Origin: Bacillota bacterium
Lineage (GTDB): Bacteria; Bacillota; Clostridia; Lachnospirales; Lachnospiraceae
Assembly: GCA_023391695.1 (NCBI GenBank)
Contig: JAEWAK010000051.1
Location: 51,571-115,570, forward strand
Length of the DNA stretch: 64,000 bases
Direction: 5' to 3'
Positions 1 to 9,500 of the stretch are shown here, piece by piece. Made by a program: the position numbers and the translations under genes. How positions within the stretch are numbered: position 1 is the first letter of the stretch; each line of letters opens with the position of its first letter. A model generated the notes under the pieces. The model saw only the letters and a list, made by a program, of their open reading frames with translations. It made no database searches and was not told the origin of the DNA.

Positions 1-320
1 CCCAGTCTTATTATAAGGTATTAGTAGAGGGGAATGTAAAAATATTGCAATATACACCCGGTTTCATACACGCAAAATGTATATTGTCCGATGATTATAA
101 GGCGGTAATTGGTACGATTAATTTTGATTACCGGAGCTTTATGCACCATTTTGAATGCGGTGCCGTAATATACGGAGCCGGTATTTGTAAAGATATAAAA
201 GAGGATATGATAAGGACCTTCGGCAAATGCGAAGTGATTACCAAGGAATGGTTTGCAAAGAAGCATATCAGATGGCGTATTTTTGGACCTGTCCTTAAAT
301 TACTGTCTCCCCTGTTTTAA
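1..320 (+). CDS. cls: Cardiolipin synthase, C-terminal end (5' truncated by window)
   Basis: The frame is open from the left edge and ends at TAA 318-320. The visible part carries the second phospholipase D motif (IHAK, then D, then a GTINFDYRSF-like stretch), preceded by QYTPGF, which is typical of bacterial cardiolipin synthases. Family members join two phosphatidylglycerol molecules into cardiolipin at the membrane. Only about 105 residues of the usual ~500 are in the window, so the N-terminal membrane spans and first PLD motif cannot be checked. The TTG at 45 is internal, not a start. Confidence 0.85.
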   Translation, partial: QSYYKVLVEGNVKILQYTPGFIHAKCILSDDYKAVIGTINFDYRSFMHHFECGAVIYGAGICKDIKEDMIRTFGKCEVITKEWFAKKHIRWRIFGPVLKLLSPLF

Positions 321-381
321 ACCCGATGGAATTGATTGAAAATAGCAGAGATATATTTATAAAAGTTAAAAAATATGCCAG

Positions 382-534
382 GAATATGGGGGAACATGGT
401 TCCAAGCCGGTATTTTATCAGGAAGCATGTATGTTATCCGTCTTATTTTCGGCACCCCAATCGGCAGTTTGTCGGATAAAAGAGGAACACTTACCGTATT
501 AAAGTACGGCTTAATGCTTTATCCGTTTACAGAG
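382..534 (+). pseudogene. MFS transporter fragment
   Basis: One frame reads RLIFGTPIGSLSDKRG, which resembles the conserved loop-2/3 motif of major facilitator transporters (GxLSDRxG), followed by a hydrophobic stretch (LKYGLMLYPF). There is no start with a ribosome binding site, an in-frame stop lies just upstream (367-369), and the frame runs out into the next gene. An overlapping frame (ATG 326 to about 502, 58 codons) is also open but resembles nothing I know. I read this as a decayed remnant of a transporter gene rather than a living small gene. Confidence 0.4.
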
Positions 535-550
535 AGGAGGAGTGTAAATT

Positions 551-1048
551 ATGGATAATGTTATATTTGAAGAAGTAAAAGAGGAACATACACAGGAACT
601 GCTGGATATTTATACATATTATGTATTAAATACCACTGCGACATTTCACGATCATGCCATAACAATGGATGAAATGAAGGAGTTGATTTTTTTCGAGAAT
701 CCGGTATATAAAACGTTTATAATCCGGATTGACGAAGTTATTTGCGGTTATGTAATCTTAACACAGCATAAAAAGAGAGAAGCCTATAATAAAACAGCCG
801 AGGTGACCGTTTACCTAAGGGATGGATATGCCGGAAAGGGCATTGGAACAAAAGCAGTAGAGTATATAGAGAAATATGCTAAAACAGTTAATATGCATGT
901 CCTGGTTGCAACGATCTGCGGACAGAATGAAAACAGCATCAATCTTTTTAAACATTGCGGTTATTTTAAATGTGCTCATTTTAAGGAAGTAGGAAGAAAG
1001 TTCGGACAGGTACTGGATGTAGTAGCTTTTGAAAAAATATTGGACTAG
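551..1048 (+). CDS. GNAT family N-acetyltransferase
   Basis: This 165-residue protein has the fold signature of Gcn5-related acetyltransferases: an EVTVYLRDGYAGKGIGTKA segment (the acetyl-CoA pyrophosphate-binding loop, R/Q-x-x-G-x-G/A) near residues 80-98, and a C-terminal NENSINLFKHCGYF motif. The pattern is closest to the phosphinothricin/Pat-like branch, which N-acetylates small amines, but the substrate cannot be read from sequence. Length is normal for the family. A strong GAGAGGAGG ribosome binding site precedes the ATG. It stands alone, followed directly by a hairpin. Confidence 0.85.
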   Translation: MDNVIFEEVKEEHTQELLDIYTYYVLNTTATFHDHAITMDEMKELIFFENPVYKTFIIRIDEVICGYVILTQHKKREAYNKTAEVTVYLRDGYAGKGIGTKAVEYIEKYAKTVNMHVLVATICGQNENSINLFKHCGYFKCAHFKEVGRKFGQVLDVVAFEKILD

Positions 1049-1051
1049 TGT

Positions 1052-1095
1052 TTCACCCTCTTTTTATTTGGCAACTGCAAATAAGAGAGGGTGAA
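1052..1095 (+). terminator. Long stem-loop after the acetyltransferase
   Basis: An inverted repeat of about 18 bp (TTCACCCTCTTTTTATTTG pairing with CAAATAAGAGAGGGTGAA, loop about 7) starts four bases after the stop codon. A T-rich run follows about 10 bases later (1104-1113). It is probably a transcription terminator, although the T-tract is displaced. Confidence 0.6.
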
Positions 1096-1106
1096 GTATT
1101 ATATAT

Positions 1107-1150
1107 TATTTTTTAACCTTAAAGGTATGTCCTGCGAATATCCGCTTTGA
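1107..1150. repeat. Short copy of a two-ended repeat (TTTTTAACCTTAAAG ... GCGAATATCCGCTTTGA)
   Basis: The two ends of this 44-bp segment reappear around 61606-61720, where they are separated by about 70 extra bases. It looks like an internally deleted copy of the same repeat. Confidence 0.45.
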
Positions 1151-1247
1151 CTTGAATAAAAAATTTATTATGGTATTATTAAAAATAATAAAAGTTTAAT
1201 CTAAAATAAATTAGAAAAATATTGGACAAATGGGGCGTGACAATACG

Positions 1248-1304
1248 GTGCTGGAAGTTGTGTTTAGCAATAGTGTAAAGGGAGCCGTAAAGATGGCTAA
1301 ATCC
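1248..1304 (+). pseudogene. Possible N-terminal fragment of a DUF1835/DUF3658-type protein
   Basis: GTG at 1248 opens a frame reading VLEVVFSNSVKGAVKMAKSV, which resembles the beginning of DUF1835-type proteins (LEVVFSxSxxGxxKxAK). Homology is lost after about 18 codons. It is a remnant at best. No full gene can be built here. Confidence 0.25.
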
Positions 1305-1326
1305 GTCTTTATAAAATTATATTTAA

Positions 1327-1395
1327 TTATTCCGGTTCCAGGAACTCTTTCCAGTCAAATACGGCATCTACGGACTGGATTGCTGTAAAATTTGA
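1327..1395 (-). pseudogene. C-terminal scrap of an unrecognised minus-strand gene
   Basis: On the minus strand a frame reads FTAIQSVDAVFDWKEFLEPE and stops at 1327-1329. It has the look of a real protein terminus and is preceded by nothing coding upstream. I do not recognise the family. It lies directly before the DUF362 gene and suggests a past deletion. Confidence 0.2.
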
Positions 1396-1418
1396 TAAAA
1401 CAGAAAGGATGTGTTAAT

Positions 1419-2495
1419 ATGGCGGATATTTTTATAAACTATGGTACCAATTTACAGAAAACGACCTATGAGTTAATGGAGGCGGCCAAAATCTCGGACA
1501 GCCTGAATCCTGCCATGAAAATCGGCATAAAGCCAAATCTGGTTGTATCCCGCCCCGCCGAACACGGTGCCACCACCCACCCTGAAATCGTAGAAGGTAT
1601 CATTCGTTATTTACAGGACTTTGGTATACATAATATTACCATTCTGGAAGGCTCGTGGGTGGGAGATAATACACAGCTTGCCTTTAAGAACTGCGGTTAT
1701 ACCGCTTTTTCGGAAAAGTATGGCGTAAAACTCCTTGACACCAAGAAAGACAAAGCTACGCAGGTTAAAAGCGGGGACATTTCCCTGAATGTCTGTGAAA
1801 GCGCTCTTTATGTTGATTATCTGATTAATGTACCTGTCCTGAAAGGACACTGTCAGACCGGTATGACCTGCTGCATGAAGAATCTGAAAGGCTGTATACC
1901 GGACAGTGAAAAAAGGCGTTACCATACCATGGGACTGGACAAACCCATAGCATTATTAAATACGGTTCTGCGCCCGGCATTGCACATTGTGGATTCTGTC
2001 TGCGGTGACTTATCCTTTGAAGAAGGGGGAAATCCGGTTATTGCAAACCGGATTATGCTCGGGTTTGATCCGGTGGTGCTGGATTCCTATGGCGCACAGT
2101 TAATGGGCTTTCATCCGGACGAAATCGGGTATCTGCGCCTTGGGAAAAATTACGGGATCGGCAGCTATGCCGATGCAGGTACGGAAATTATTGAATTGAA
2201 CGCAGACCACCGTCCCAGGATGAGTATAACCAACAGCACTACTGTGAAAAGCTTAAGTAAATATATAGAAGCCGACAGTGCCTGTTCCGCCTGTTATGCC
2301 GCACTTATCTATGCCCTTGACAAAGCTGGCGGTATTAAGGGGAAAAGTATTAAGATCGGGCAGGGCTACCGGAATAAAACTCCTGGCGGAATCGGTGTGG
2401 GTAACTGTACGGCCGGCTGTGAGCATTATGTTAAGGGCTGTCCACCTAAGGCCAGTGATATTGTAGAAATGATTCACAGGGAGAAACGGGGTTAA
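1419..2495 (+). CDS. DUF362 domain-containing protein
   Basis: The protein has about 358 residues with the DUF362 pattern: IKPNLV near residue 36, HPEIVEGIIRYL, LEGSW, INVPVLKGHCQTGMTCCMKNLKGC, and GFDPVVLDSYGAQLMG. The C-terminal third is cysteine-rich (SACSACYAA, then GNCTAGCEHYVKGCPP), so metal or Fe-S binding is plausible, but no function is established. I chose ATG 1419 because AAAGGA lies seven bases upstream; a TTG nine codons earlier lacks a site. It has no operon partner: a disrupted lysozyme gene follows. Confidence 0.8.
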   Translation: MADIFINYGTNLQKTTYELMEAAKISDSLNPAMKIGIKPNLVVSRPAEHGATTHPEIVEGIIRYLQDFGIHNITILEGSWVGDNTQLAFKNCGYTAFSEKYGVKLLDTKKDKATQVKSGDISLNVCESALYVDYLINVPVLKGHCQTGMTCCMKNLKGCIPDSEKRRYHTMGLDKPIALLNTVLRPALHIVDSVCGDLSFEEGGNPVIANRIMLGFDPVVLDSYGAQLMGFHPDEIGYLRLGKNYGIGSYADAGTEIIELNADHRPRMSITNSTTVKSLSKYIEADSACSACYAALIYALDKAGGIKGKSIKIGQGYRNKTPGGIGVGNCTAGCEHYVKGCPPKASDIVEMIHREKRG

Positions 2496-2679
2496 ACTGT
2501 AAGTTGATAAAAATGATAAATTATGGAAAGAACTGAAAATTATAATCTTAAGGGCATTATTAAAGTCAAAAAATTATAATAAATTAGGATTTTTGATTTA
2601 CTGGTATTAAAAGTTTGGCAAAGATAATAATTAATGTTCCGGATAAAGGCAATTAGATTAATTAAAGGATGAATTAACA

Positions 2680-3420
2680 TTGAAGAGGAATATAAAAAAG
2701 AGAATAATAAGTATCGTAATTTTTATTATAGGTTTCATTCTGATAATAGCTTTTTTAATTGCGAATAAAATAATAACACTGAACCATCTTTCTGAGAGTG
2801 ATTAACCTGTTACTGGAATTGATGTTTCACATTATCAGGGTAAAATAAATTGGGACACGATAAAGAGCCAGAATGTGGACTTTGCTTTTATAAAAGCAAC
2901 AGAAGGAAGCAGCAATGTTGATGAGTATTTTAAAGCAAATTGGACAAATGCGCAAAATAGTGGATTAGTCATAGGGGCATATCATTTTTTCAGTTTTGAC
3001 AGCAGCGCTGAAACACAGGCGGAAAATTATATTGCCACGGTAGGTAATCTAAATGGAAAGTTACCTCCTGCAATTGATTTTGAGTATTATGGGGATAAGG
3101 AAAAAAGTCCGCCGGATGTTGAAAGTACATGAAAAGAACTTCATAATATGCTTACTATATTAGAGGAATATTATGGAGTCAAACCCATAATATACGCAAC
3201 GCTTAAAACCTATAACAAATATATAAAACAGGAATTTGATGATTATATGCTTTGGATTAGAAATGTGTATTATTCACCGAATATTGATATGAAAGGTAAG
3301 TGGAAATTTTGGCAATATACGGATAAAGCTGCCCTAAATGGGTACAGCGGAGATGAAAAATATATTGACAGGAATGTATTTAATGGTACGGAGGCTGAAT
3401 TTCTGCAATTAATCAAATAG
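2680..3420 (+). pseudogene. GH25 lysozyme, broken by two in-frame stop codons
   Basis: A single frame carries an N-terminal membrane anchor (about residues 8-30), then a GH25 muramidase domain: TGIDVSHYQGKINW, FAFIKATEG, GAYHFFSF, PAIDFEYYG, KPIIYAT, WKFWQYTD and a terminal DRNVFNG. The order and spacing are those of a complete enzyme, but TAA at 2803-2805 separates the anchor from the domain and TGA at 3130-3132 cuts the domain in half. The TGA sits where relatives have tryptophan (EST-W-KELHNM), a one-base change. With no frameshift and two nonsense codons the gene is recently dead or badly called. GH25 enzymes cleave the MurNAc-GlcNAc bond of peptidoglycan. Confidence 0.8.
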
Positions 3421-3551
3421 CCTTTTAGCATTCCGGAGAGAGGATTACCCTGAATTTTTCAGATTCAGACTCCAAGTGCCGTATTGGAATGGAAAAGGTG
3501 AATATAGTGCATAATTAGGTATATCCGGAAATACAAATCCTTTATCATACG

Positions 3552-3580
3552 TTGTTCTAATTAAATGCCTGTGGTAAAAT
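3552..3580 (+). promoter_or_regulatory. SigA-type promoter for the phosphoglucomutase gene
   Basis: TTGTTC at 3552-3557 and TAAAAT at 3575-3580 are separated by 17 bases, with TGTGG before the -10. The same arrangement occurs at 10121-10149. The coding start lies about 300 bases downstream because a large inverted repeat is in between. Confidence 0.5.
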
Positions 3581-3584
3581 ATAA

Positions 3585-3777
3585 CTATAGGAATAAACTT
3601 ATTGTACTGTCTCGTTCATCTTTAACTCCGCAAGGCGGAGGAAGGAGGCGTAGCGGTGGCAGAAGCAAGTATGCAGTAGCAAGCATGCTACGTCGACTGA
3701 CGACAACGCAGCGGATGACAAAATAGGCAGTGCAGTTTGACTAAAGATGAGTGAGACAGCACAATATGTTCCTATAG
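3585..3777. repeat. 193-bp inverted-repeat element (MITE-like)
   Basis: The ends, CTATAGGAATAAAC... and ...ATGTTCCTATAG, are inverted copies of each other over about 37 bases (3585-3624 against 3741-3777, including TGTCTC/GAGACA and ATCTTTA/TAAAGAT). Inside are smaller hairpins such as CTCCG-CAAG-CGGAG (about 3626-3640) and GTAGC-AAGCAT-GCTAC. It encodes nothing. Its right arm overlaps the spurious N-terminal extension of the next reading frame. Confidence 0.6.
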
Positions 3778-3878
3778 TCGAAAGCACGGCGGTAAAAAGC
3801 AATGTATGGAAATCAGAGTATAAGGAAGGAGATGTAATTCAGCACTATAAACAGTGTATTAGAATTATATATATTACT

Positions 3879-5606
3879 ATGAATGATTATAGAAAAGAAT
3901 ATCAAAAATGGCTACAAACGGAAAGCCTTGATTCGGACTTGAAAAAAGAACTTGAAAATATGAAAGACATTGAAGCTGAGATCAAGGACCGGTTTTATTG
4001 TGATTTGTCCTTTGGAACGGCCGGGTTACGTGGAATACTTGGTGCCGGCACCAACCGTATGAACAGATACGTGGTGGGAAGGGCTACCAGGGCATTGGGT
4101 AAAGTAATGCAGAAACAAGGTGAGGAATTTGCGGCTAAAGGGGTAGCCATTGCTCATGACTGCCGTATTATGTCCCCGGAATTTGCCGAAATGTGCGCCC
4201 TGATTTTATGCAGCATGGGAATTAAGGTTTATTTATTTGACTCCTTAAGGCCGACTCCGGAATTATCCTATGCGGTCAGATATTACGGGTGTGGGGCAGG
4301 TATTAATATTACGGCCAGCCACAATCCTAAAATTTATAACGGATATAAAGTATACTGGGAAGAAGGTTCCCAGATAAAATCAGGCATTGCAGACCAGATT
4401 TTAGAAGAGATTTCTAAAATGGATCTTTTTGAAACTTATACCCTGCCAGGCAGACCCGAAGCCGAAGAACTTGGACTTCTGATTATAATTAATCAAGAAG
4501 TAGATGAGAGCTTTTATGATAAAACCATGTCGGTTTCCCTAAGGGAAGAAGACGTGGATAAAAATATCGGTATTGTATATACTCCCTTGAACGGTGCCGG
4601 TAATATCCCTGTCCGTACGGTTCTGAAACGGATGGGATATACCAATGTCCATGTTGTAAAAGAACAGGAGAGTCCGGATGGGACATTTCCAACCATTGAT
4701 TATCCCAATCCGGAAGATCATGCGGCCTTTGCCCTGAGTGAAAAGCTCGGACTGGAAGTCAGTGCGGATGTCCTGATCGCAACAGACCCGGATTGTGACC
4801 GGCTTGCGGTAGAGGTTATCCATAAGGGCAAAATCGAAGCTTTAAACGGAAATCAGGTTGGTGTATTAATTATCAACTATTTGCTGATGTCTATGAGAGA
4901 AAAAGGAAAGCTGCCCAAGGATGCAGCCATGGTCAAATCCATTGTGACCGGTGAAATGGGAACTGCAATTGCAGAAGCCTATGGGGTCAGAATGTTCAAT
5001 GTATTGACCGGTTTTAAGAATATCTGCGCCCTGCCCAATGAATGGGATAAAACAAAGGAGTATACGTATATCTTTGGCTATGAAGAAAGTATCGGATATA
5101 ATATTGGATGTTATTTACGTGATAAAGACGGTGTATCTGCCACGCTGATTCTTGCTGAAATGGCCGGTTACTATAAAAAACTTGGCAAGACATTAATTGA
5201 TGCCTTGAACGAGCTGTATGAAAAATATGGCTATTACCGCGAAAATACAATATCCATTGTTCTGGAAGGTATTGAAGGCCAGGAAAGAATACAGAGAATG
5301 ATGAAAGAGTACCGTACGGACTATCCCGATTTCATCGGCAGTTCTAAGCTTGTTAAAATAACAGATTATACGGTTTCGGAAGAACGGAATGTATTGACCG
5401 GTGAAAAGAACAGCATTGATATAGAAAAAACCGATGCGGTCAGGTTCCAATATAATGATAAATGCTGGTATACCTTAAGGCCGTCGGGAACAGAACCGAA
5501 AATAAAATTATATATTTATACAAAGGCTGATAATCAGGAACAGGCAGACGCTAAGTTAAAAGAGATTGAGAATACGGTTTTAGGTATTCTGAATAATATT
5601 AAATAG
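3879..5606 (+). CDS. pgcA: Phospho-sugar mutase (alpha-phosphoglucomutase)
   Basis: The 575-residue protein interconverts glucose-1-phosphate and glucose-6-phosphate in the cytoplasm. Family marks are SFGTAGLRGILG near residue 44, the phosphoserine loop TASHNP (Ser147), the metal loop DPDCDR (Asp303, 305, 307), the sugar loop GYEESIGY and the phosphate-binding RPSGTEPKIKLY at the C-terminus. Length matches Gram-positive PgcA enzymes (~570-580). I start at ATG 3879 because the family begins with a short MxxYxxEYxxWL helix; the 44 codons upstream lie partly in a repeat. No good ribosome binding site is adjacent (GGAAGGAG is about 50 bases upstream). In this setting it would channel sugar phosphates from imported oligosaccharides. 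Confidence 0.9.
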   Translation: MNDYRKEYQKWLQTESLDSDLKKELENMKDIEAEIKDRFYCDLSFGTAGLRGILGAGTNRMNRYVVGRATRALGKVMQKQGEEFAAKGVAIAHDCRIMSPEFAEMCALILCSMGIKVYLFDSLRPTPELSYAVRYYGCGAGINITASHNPKIYNGYKVYWEEGSQIKSGIADQILEEISKMDLFETYTLPGRPEAEELGLLIIINQEVDESFYDKTMSVSLREEDVDKNIGIVYTPLNGAGNIPVRTVLKRMGYTNVHVVKEQESPDGTFPTIDYPNPEDHAAFALSEKLGLEVSADVLIATDPDCDRLAVEVIHKGKIEALNGNQVGVLIINYLLMSMREKGKLPKDAAMVKSIVTGEMGTAIAEAYGVRMFNVLTGFKNICALPNEWDKTKEYTYIFGYEESIGYNIGCYLRDKDGVSATLILAEMAGYYKKLGKTLIDALNELYEKYGYYRENTISIVLEGIEGQERIQRMMKEYRTDYPDFIGSSKLVKITDYTVSEERNVLTGEKNSIDIEKTDAVRFQYNDKCWYTLRPSGTEPKIKLYIYTKADNQEQADAKLKEIENTVLGILNNIK

Positions 5607-5635
5607 AACATGAAAGAGTCTGACTTGTCGGTACA

Positions 5636-5772
5636 CCAGAGTGTGTTTGAAAAATGCTTGTACCGGACTGGATGTTCCACTTTGCGGCATGCTGCGTTCC
5701 CAAAATTGTGACGTAGCATGCCGCAAAGTGGAGCATTCAGAACAGTGAAATGATTTTTCAAACACGCTCTGG
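5636..5772. repeat. 137-bp long palindromic repeat, family A copy 1
   Basis: CCAGAGTGTGTTTGAAAAAT and ATTTTTCAAACACGCTCTGG-like ends face each other, and inside them CCACTTTGCGGCATGCTGCG faces GCATGCCGCAAAGTGG. Nearly the whole element can fold into one hairpin. It begins 30 bases after the phosphoglucomutase stop, so it may also end transcription. Related copies are at 6281-6355 and 63883-64000. Confidence 0.75.
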
Positions 5773-5830
5773 CGCTGATGCGTTGTCACTTTAATAACAA
5801 TGTCCCAAAGAATATTATCCTTTTGCGCGT

Positions 5831-6141
5831 TCATACGCAGCTTCCCGAAAGGGTATTCCCTATTCCCGAATAGACGTAATTTCCTGTGGCATAAAGAACA
5901 GTAAGCAGCAGCTCTTTACTTGAACTGACATGGGGCTTCAAGACCCTTTCAAACTCAGAAGTCAGGGATGGCAGTGGTTTTACCTGGCCGTTTCTGTCCT
6001 GAACAGCATGTCTGTAATACCCATCGCCATTTTCAGCCGCTCCATTAAGGATGCCCGGCAAGCTTTCCGTTAATTCTTTATGCCGTTCCAATAACTGTCC
6101 TTTGTTTCCGATTTGGAAGGAAGCAGAGTGCTCAGTCTTAT
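5831..6141 (-). pseudogene. Unrecognised coding remnant, minus strand
   Basis: A minus-strand frame of about 100 codons is open between stops and has protein-like composition (SFQIGNKGQLLERHKELTE ... NGDGYYRHAVQD ... SKELLLTVLYATGNY). I see no start with a ribosome binding site and no family I recognise. Coding-like text further upstream (LVLTNLLELTHGYENGEGL) is broken by stops. It lies between two copies of the family A palindrome and may be the decayed content of a mobile element or simply a dead host gene. Confidence 0.3.
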
Positions 6142-6280
6142 ATCAATATCTTCAGGATATCATCTTTTATCTCAGAAATTTCTTACTTCATTTCAAAGGC
6201 CTTCTCCATTTTCATATCCATGAGTCAATTCCAGCAGATTGGTAAGTACCAGTGCAATATTACGCTTGGTTTATCTGGGT

Positions 6281-6355
6281 GTATCTGAATACTCATTGCA
6301 CTGTTCTGAAAGCTCCATTTTACGGCATGCCGCGTTGTGATTTTGGAAAACGCAG
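6281..6355. repeat. Palindromic repeat family A, half copy
   Basis: ACTCATTGCACTGTTCTGAA followed by CTCCATTTTACGGCATGCCG and GATTTTGG matches one arm of the 5636-5772 palindrome and the start of the copy at 63883. Only one arm is present. The rest of 6142-6502 shows no gene; 6360-6480 is AT-rich leader or promoter sequence with a TTGGTAAAATA -10-like box near 6443-6453. Confidence 0.55.
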
Positions 6356-6502
6356 ATTTATGCTAAGTTTCAGTTTTGAAAAGTAATATATTTAAAGAAA
6401 AATTACCATATCAATAAATAATCCAAAAAGCTAAAATAGTAATTGGTAAAATAAGGTTCCTTAAAACTGAAAATTTTATTTAGGAAGGGATGGTATTAAT
6501 TT

Positions 6503-9500
6503 ATGGGGAAATTAACACAAAAAATAACAATGGTTGCAGCATTATCCGTTATGCTGCTTCAGACGGTTTTTACACCGGTGCAGCCAATTTCTGCGAGATC
6601 AGAAGCAGCGGCAGATATTTTTACGGACTATCTGCCGGAAATAACAGAGGTGACCGATGCAGAAAGCGGTTTTACGCATCCGGGTGTGGGGCTTACTAAA
6701 GAACTCCTGGAAAACGTCAGGGCAAAGGTGCGGGCAGGGGCAGAGCCATGGAACAGCTATTTTAATGCAATGCTTAAATCATCTGCGGCTTCAGCAAGTA
6801 TTACCTCCAGTAATGAAAACAGTTCAGATCCGTCGGTACCCGGTACCTATGCCTTTAACAGCCAGGGTGTTCAGTCTAAATTCATAGCAGACGGGTTAAA
6901 AGCCTATACCCAGGCACTTTTATATTATATAACCGGTAATGAGATCTATCGCAGCAATGCAATGCATATCATACGTATCTGGTCCCAGATGGATCCGGAC
7001 CAGTATGCGTACTATACGGATGCCTGTATCCATTCGGGAATACCTCTTAACCGGATGGTAACGGCAGCTGAGATATTAAGGTATACCGGCTGTCAGACCG
7101 AGTCACTGGAATGGACGGATAAAGATACGGCTGATTTTACGGCTAATTTGATTACACCGGTAATCGATACCTTCCAGCATGATCAGAATCATTTTATGAA
7201 CCAGCATACCTACCCTTTGCTGGGAGCTATGGCGGGATATATTTTTACAAATAATCTAAGCAGGTATGAGGAAGCGGTGGAATGGTTTACCGTTAACTCC
7301 ACTGCCGCCGACCAGGGATTTAACGGTTCGGTAAAACAATTATTCCGCCTAGTCGATAGAGAGGCGGAAATCGGTAAGAATGTTTCGGAAGGAACGGAAG
7401 TGGAAGGACATGTTCAGCAGGTGGAAATGGGCAGGGATCAGGCCCATGGAGGCGGTGACCTGACGAATTCTGTCATCATAGCCCGTATGCTTTTGGCACA
7501 GGGAACCAGGGTGGATCAGGCGGATGGGTGTGTATCTGCGGATCCTGATGCGGCAGGGCCCTATGAGTTTTTAAATAACCGGATCTTAGAGGCTGCCGAT
7601 TACTTCTGGCAGTACATGCTGGGTTATGATACCCCATGGACTAAGGTGGCCTATTCCATCGCTTCGGACGGAACAGTCAGGGATACATATAATTATATTT
7701 CTCCTTCTTACAGGGGAAGATTCAATACGGCTAATTTCTGGGATTTATACTCCTATTATACCTATGTAAAAGGAGAAAAGGTATCCGAAATTGCTCCTTA
7801 TTATTATGAAGCATTTACGAAAAAGCTTCCATCCAATTTCTACTACGGCGGGTCTTTAAATATTAACTGGAATAATGTGGACGGAGGCGGGGATTTCTGG
7901 TTATACTTACCGGAAGCAGCGAAAGAAGATGCGGAGGTCTTTCTGCCAAAAGAACAGACCAGTTCCTATCTGATCGAGATAGAAGACCGCTATACTGCCT
8001 TTGATGAGAATACCGATACGGATACGGATGCAGGCGGAGTTTCCTATGTCAGATTTCATGCTTCGGAGGACGGAAGTAAGATAGCACTCTTAAATGCCTC
8101 CACCGGTAACAAAACAATTGGTTTTAGGGTTAGGACCAATGGGACTGCCAAGTTAAAAATGAGTCCCGGAATCAATGACAGTCTGGTAATTCCGGACACA
8201 AAGGGAGAATGGCGTTATATTACCTATACCATGGGCAGTCTTCAATTCCTGGGAGACATCCTTTATTTGACCGTAACGGGAGACGGTACGACGGTTGACC
8301 TGGATCATCTCAATGTAAATGCGGGTACCCTCCTTACGGCGCCTGTTTTTACCTCGGGAAATTCGGACCAGGATCTGGTTACTTATGCAGGAGCACCTTT
8401 AAAATTGGATTTTTCTGCCACAGATGCCGGTACAGCGGATGTTTTAAACTATGAAAGCGCTGTATTACCTGAAACAGCCGAACTGGATACCGGTACCGGT
8501 GAGTTTCACTGGGTGCCTGCCCGGGAAGGGACCTATTCTTTTGTTGTATCCGCTTCGGACGGAACTGCGGTAACGGCAAAAAACATCAGGATTACCGTAG
8601 CAGGAGACCGTATTTTGGCGGTGGAGGCTGCCGCCTCGCCCTATGATCCGGACGAAGTTTATGTGGAGGCTTCCCTTAAGAACTATTTAACGGAGTATCA
8701 GGAAACGGCAGCCATGCTAGAGAGCGGGACGGATGAAATTTTCTCCAGACAGCTCCAAAGCTTATGTGATGCGGCGGACAATCTTGAACCGGTTACCCCT
8801 TTGTTAGGTGATGGCAGTTTTGATTATCACAATGTTGTCCACTCTTCCACCTTTGGTACCTCTATCGTTAATATGGCAGACGATAATCCTGGTACCGGTG
8901 TTTCTTACGGTCTTGCGCCGAATAAATACCATATTATCGATTTCGGGCCGGATTATAAGGTTTCAGCCGCAGCCTTTGGATTTCAAAGTAATATTTTTGC
9001 GGATCGTCTTGCGGGATCGGCTGTATTCGGTTCGGATGACGGAAACAACTGGACACGGCTGACACCGGGCTTGACGGCATTTACGCAGGAATTTCAGACC
9101 CTTGCCGTTGACAGCGAATTTCAGAATTCCAGGTTTCGGTTTTTGAAAATACAAATGCTATATAATTACCCGGATATAATTCATAATACCGTACAGAACC
9201 TGTTTGAAATGACGGAATTCAGAATTTACGGAAAACGCTATGAAACAGGCAACAAGATTGAAAGTGTATCAATCGGTTCCGATCAGAGCGTGAATGGAAA
9301 GATCTCCCTGGGGGATACGGTCAGGTTAGCGGTCAGAGCCAAAGAAGCTATACAAAATGTTAAGGTAAAAATTCAGGGATTGGATACGGCAGTCAGTACG
9401 GAAGATAATATTAACTGGGTTGCCGAGGCAGCCCTTAAAGATGTGGACACGGGAACCGTGACATTTACCCTGGATTATCGGAAAAGTGACGGAAGTGACG

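Noticed and set aside
3747..3878. N-terminal extension of phosphoglucomutase by 44 residues
   Set aside because: The extra codons lie in an inverted repeat and are not homologous to the family; ATG 3879 fits the known start.
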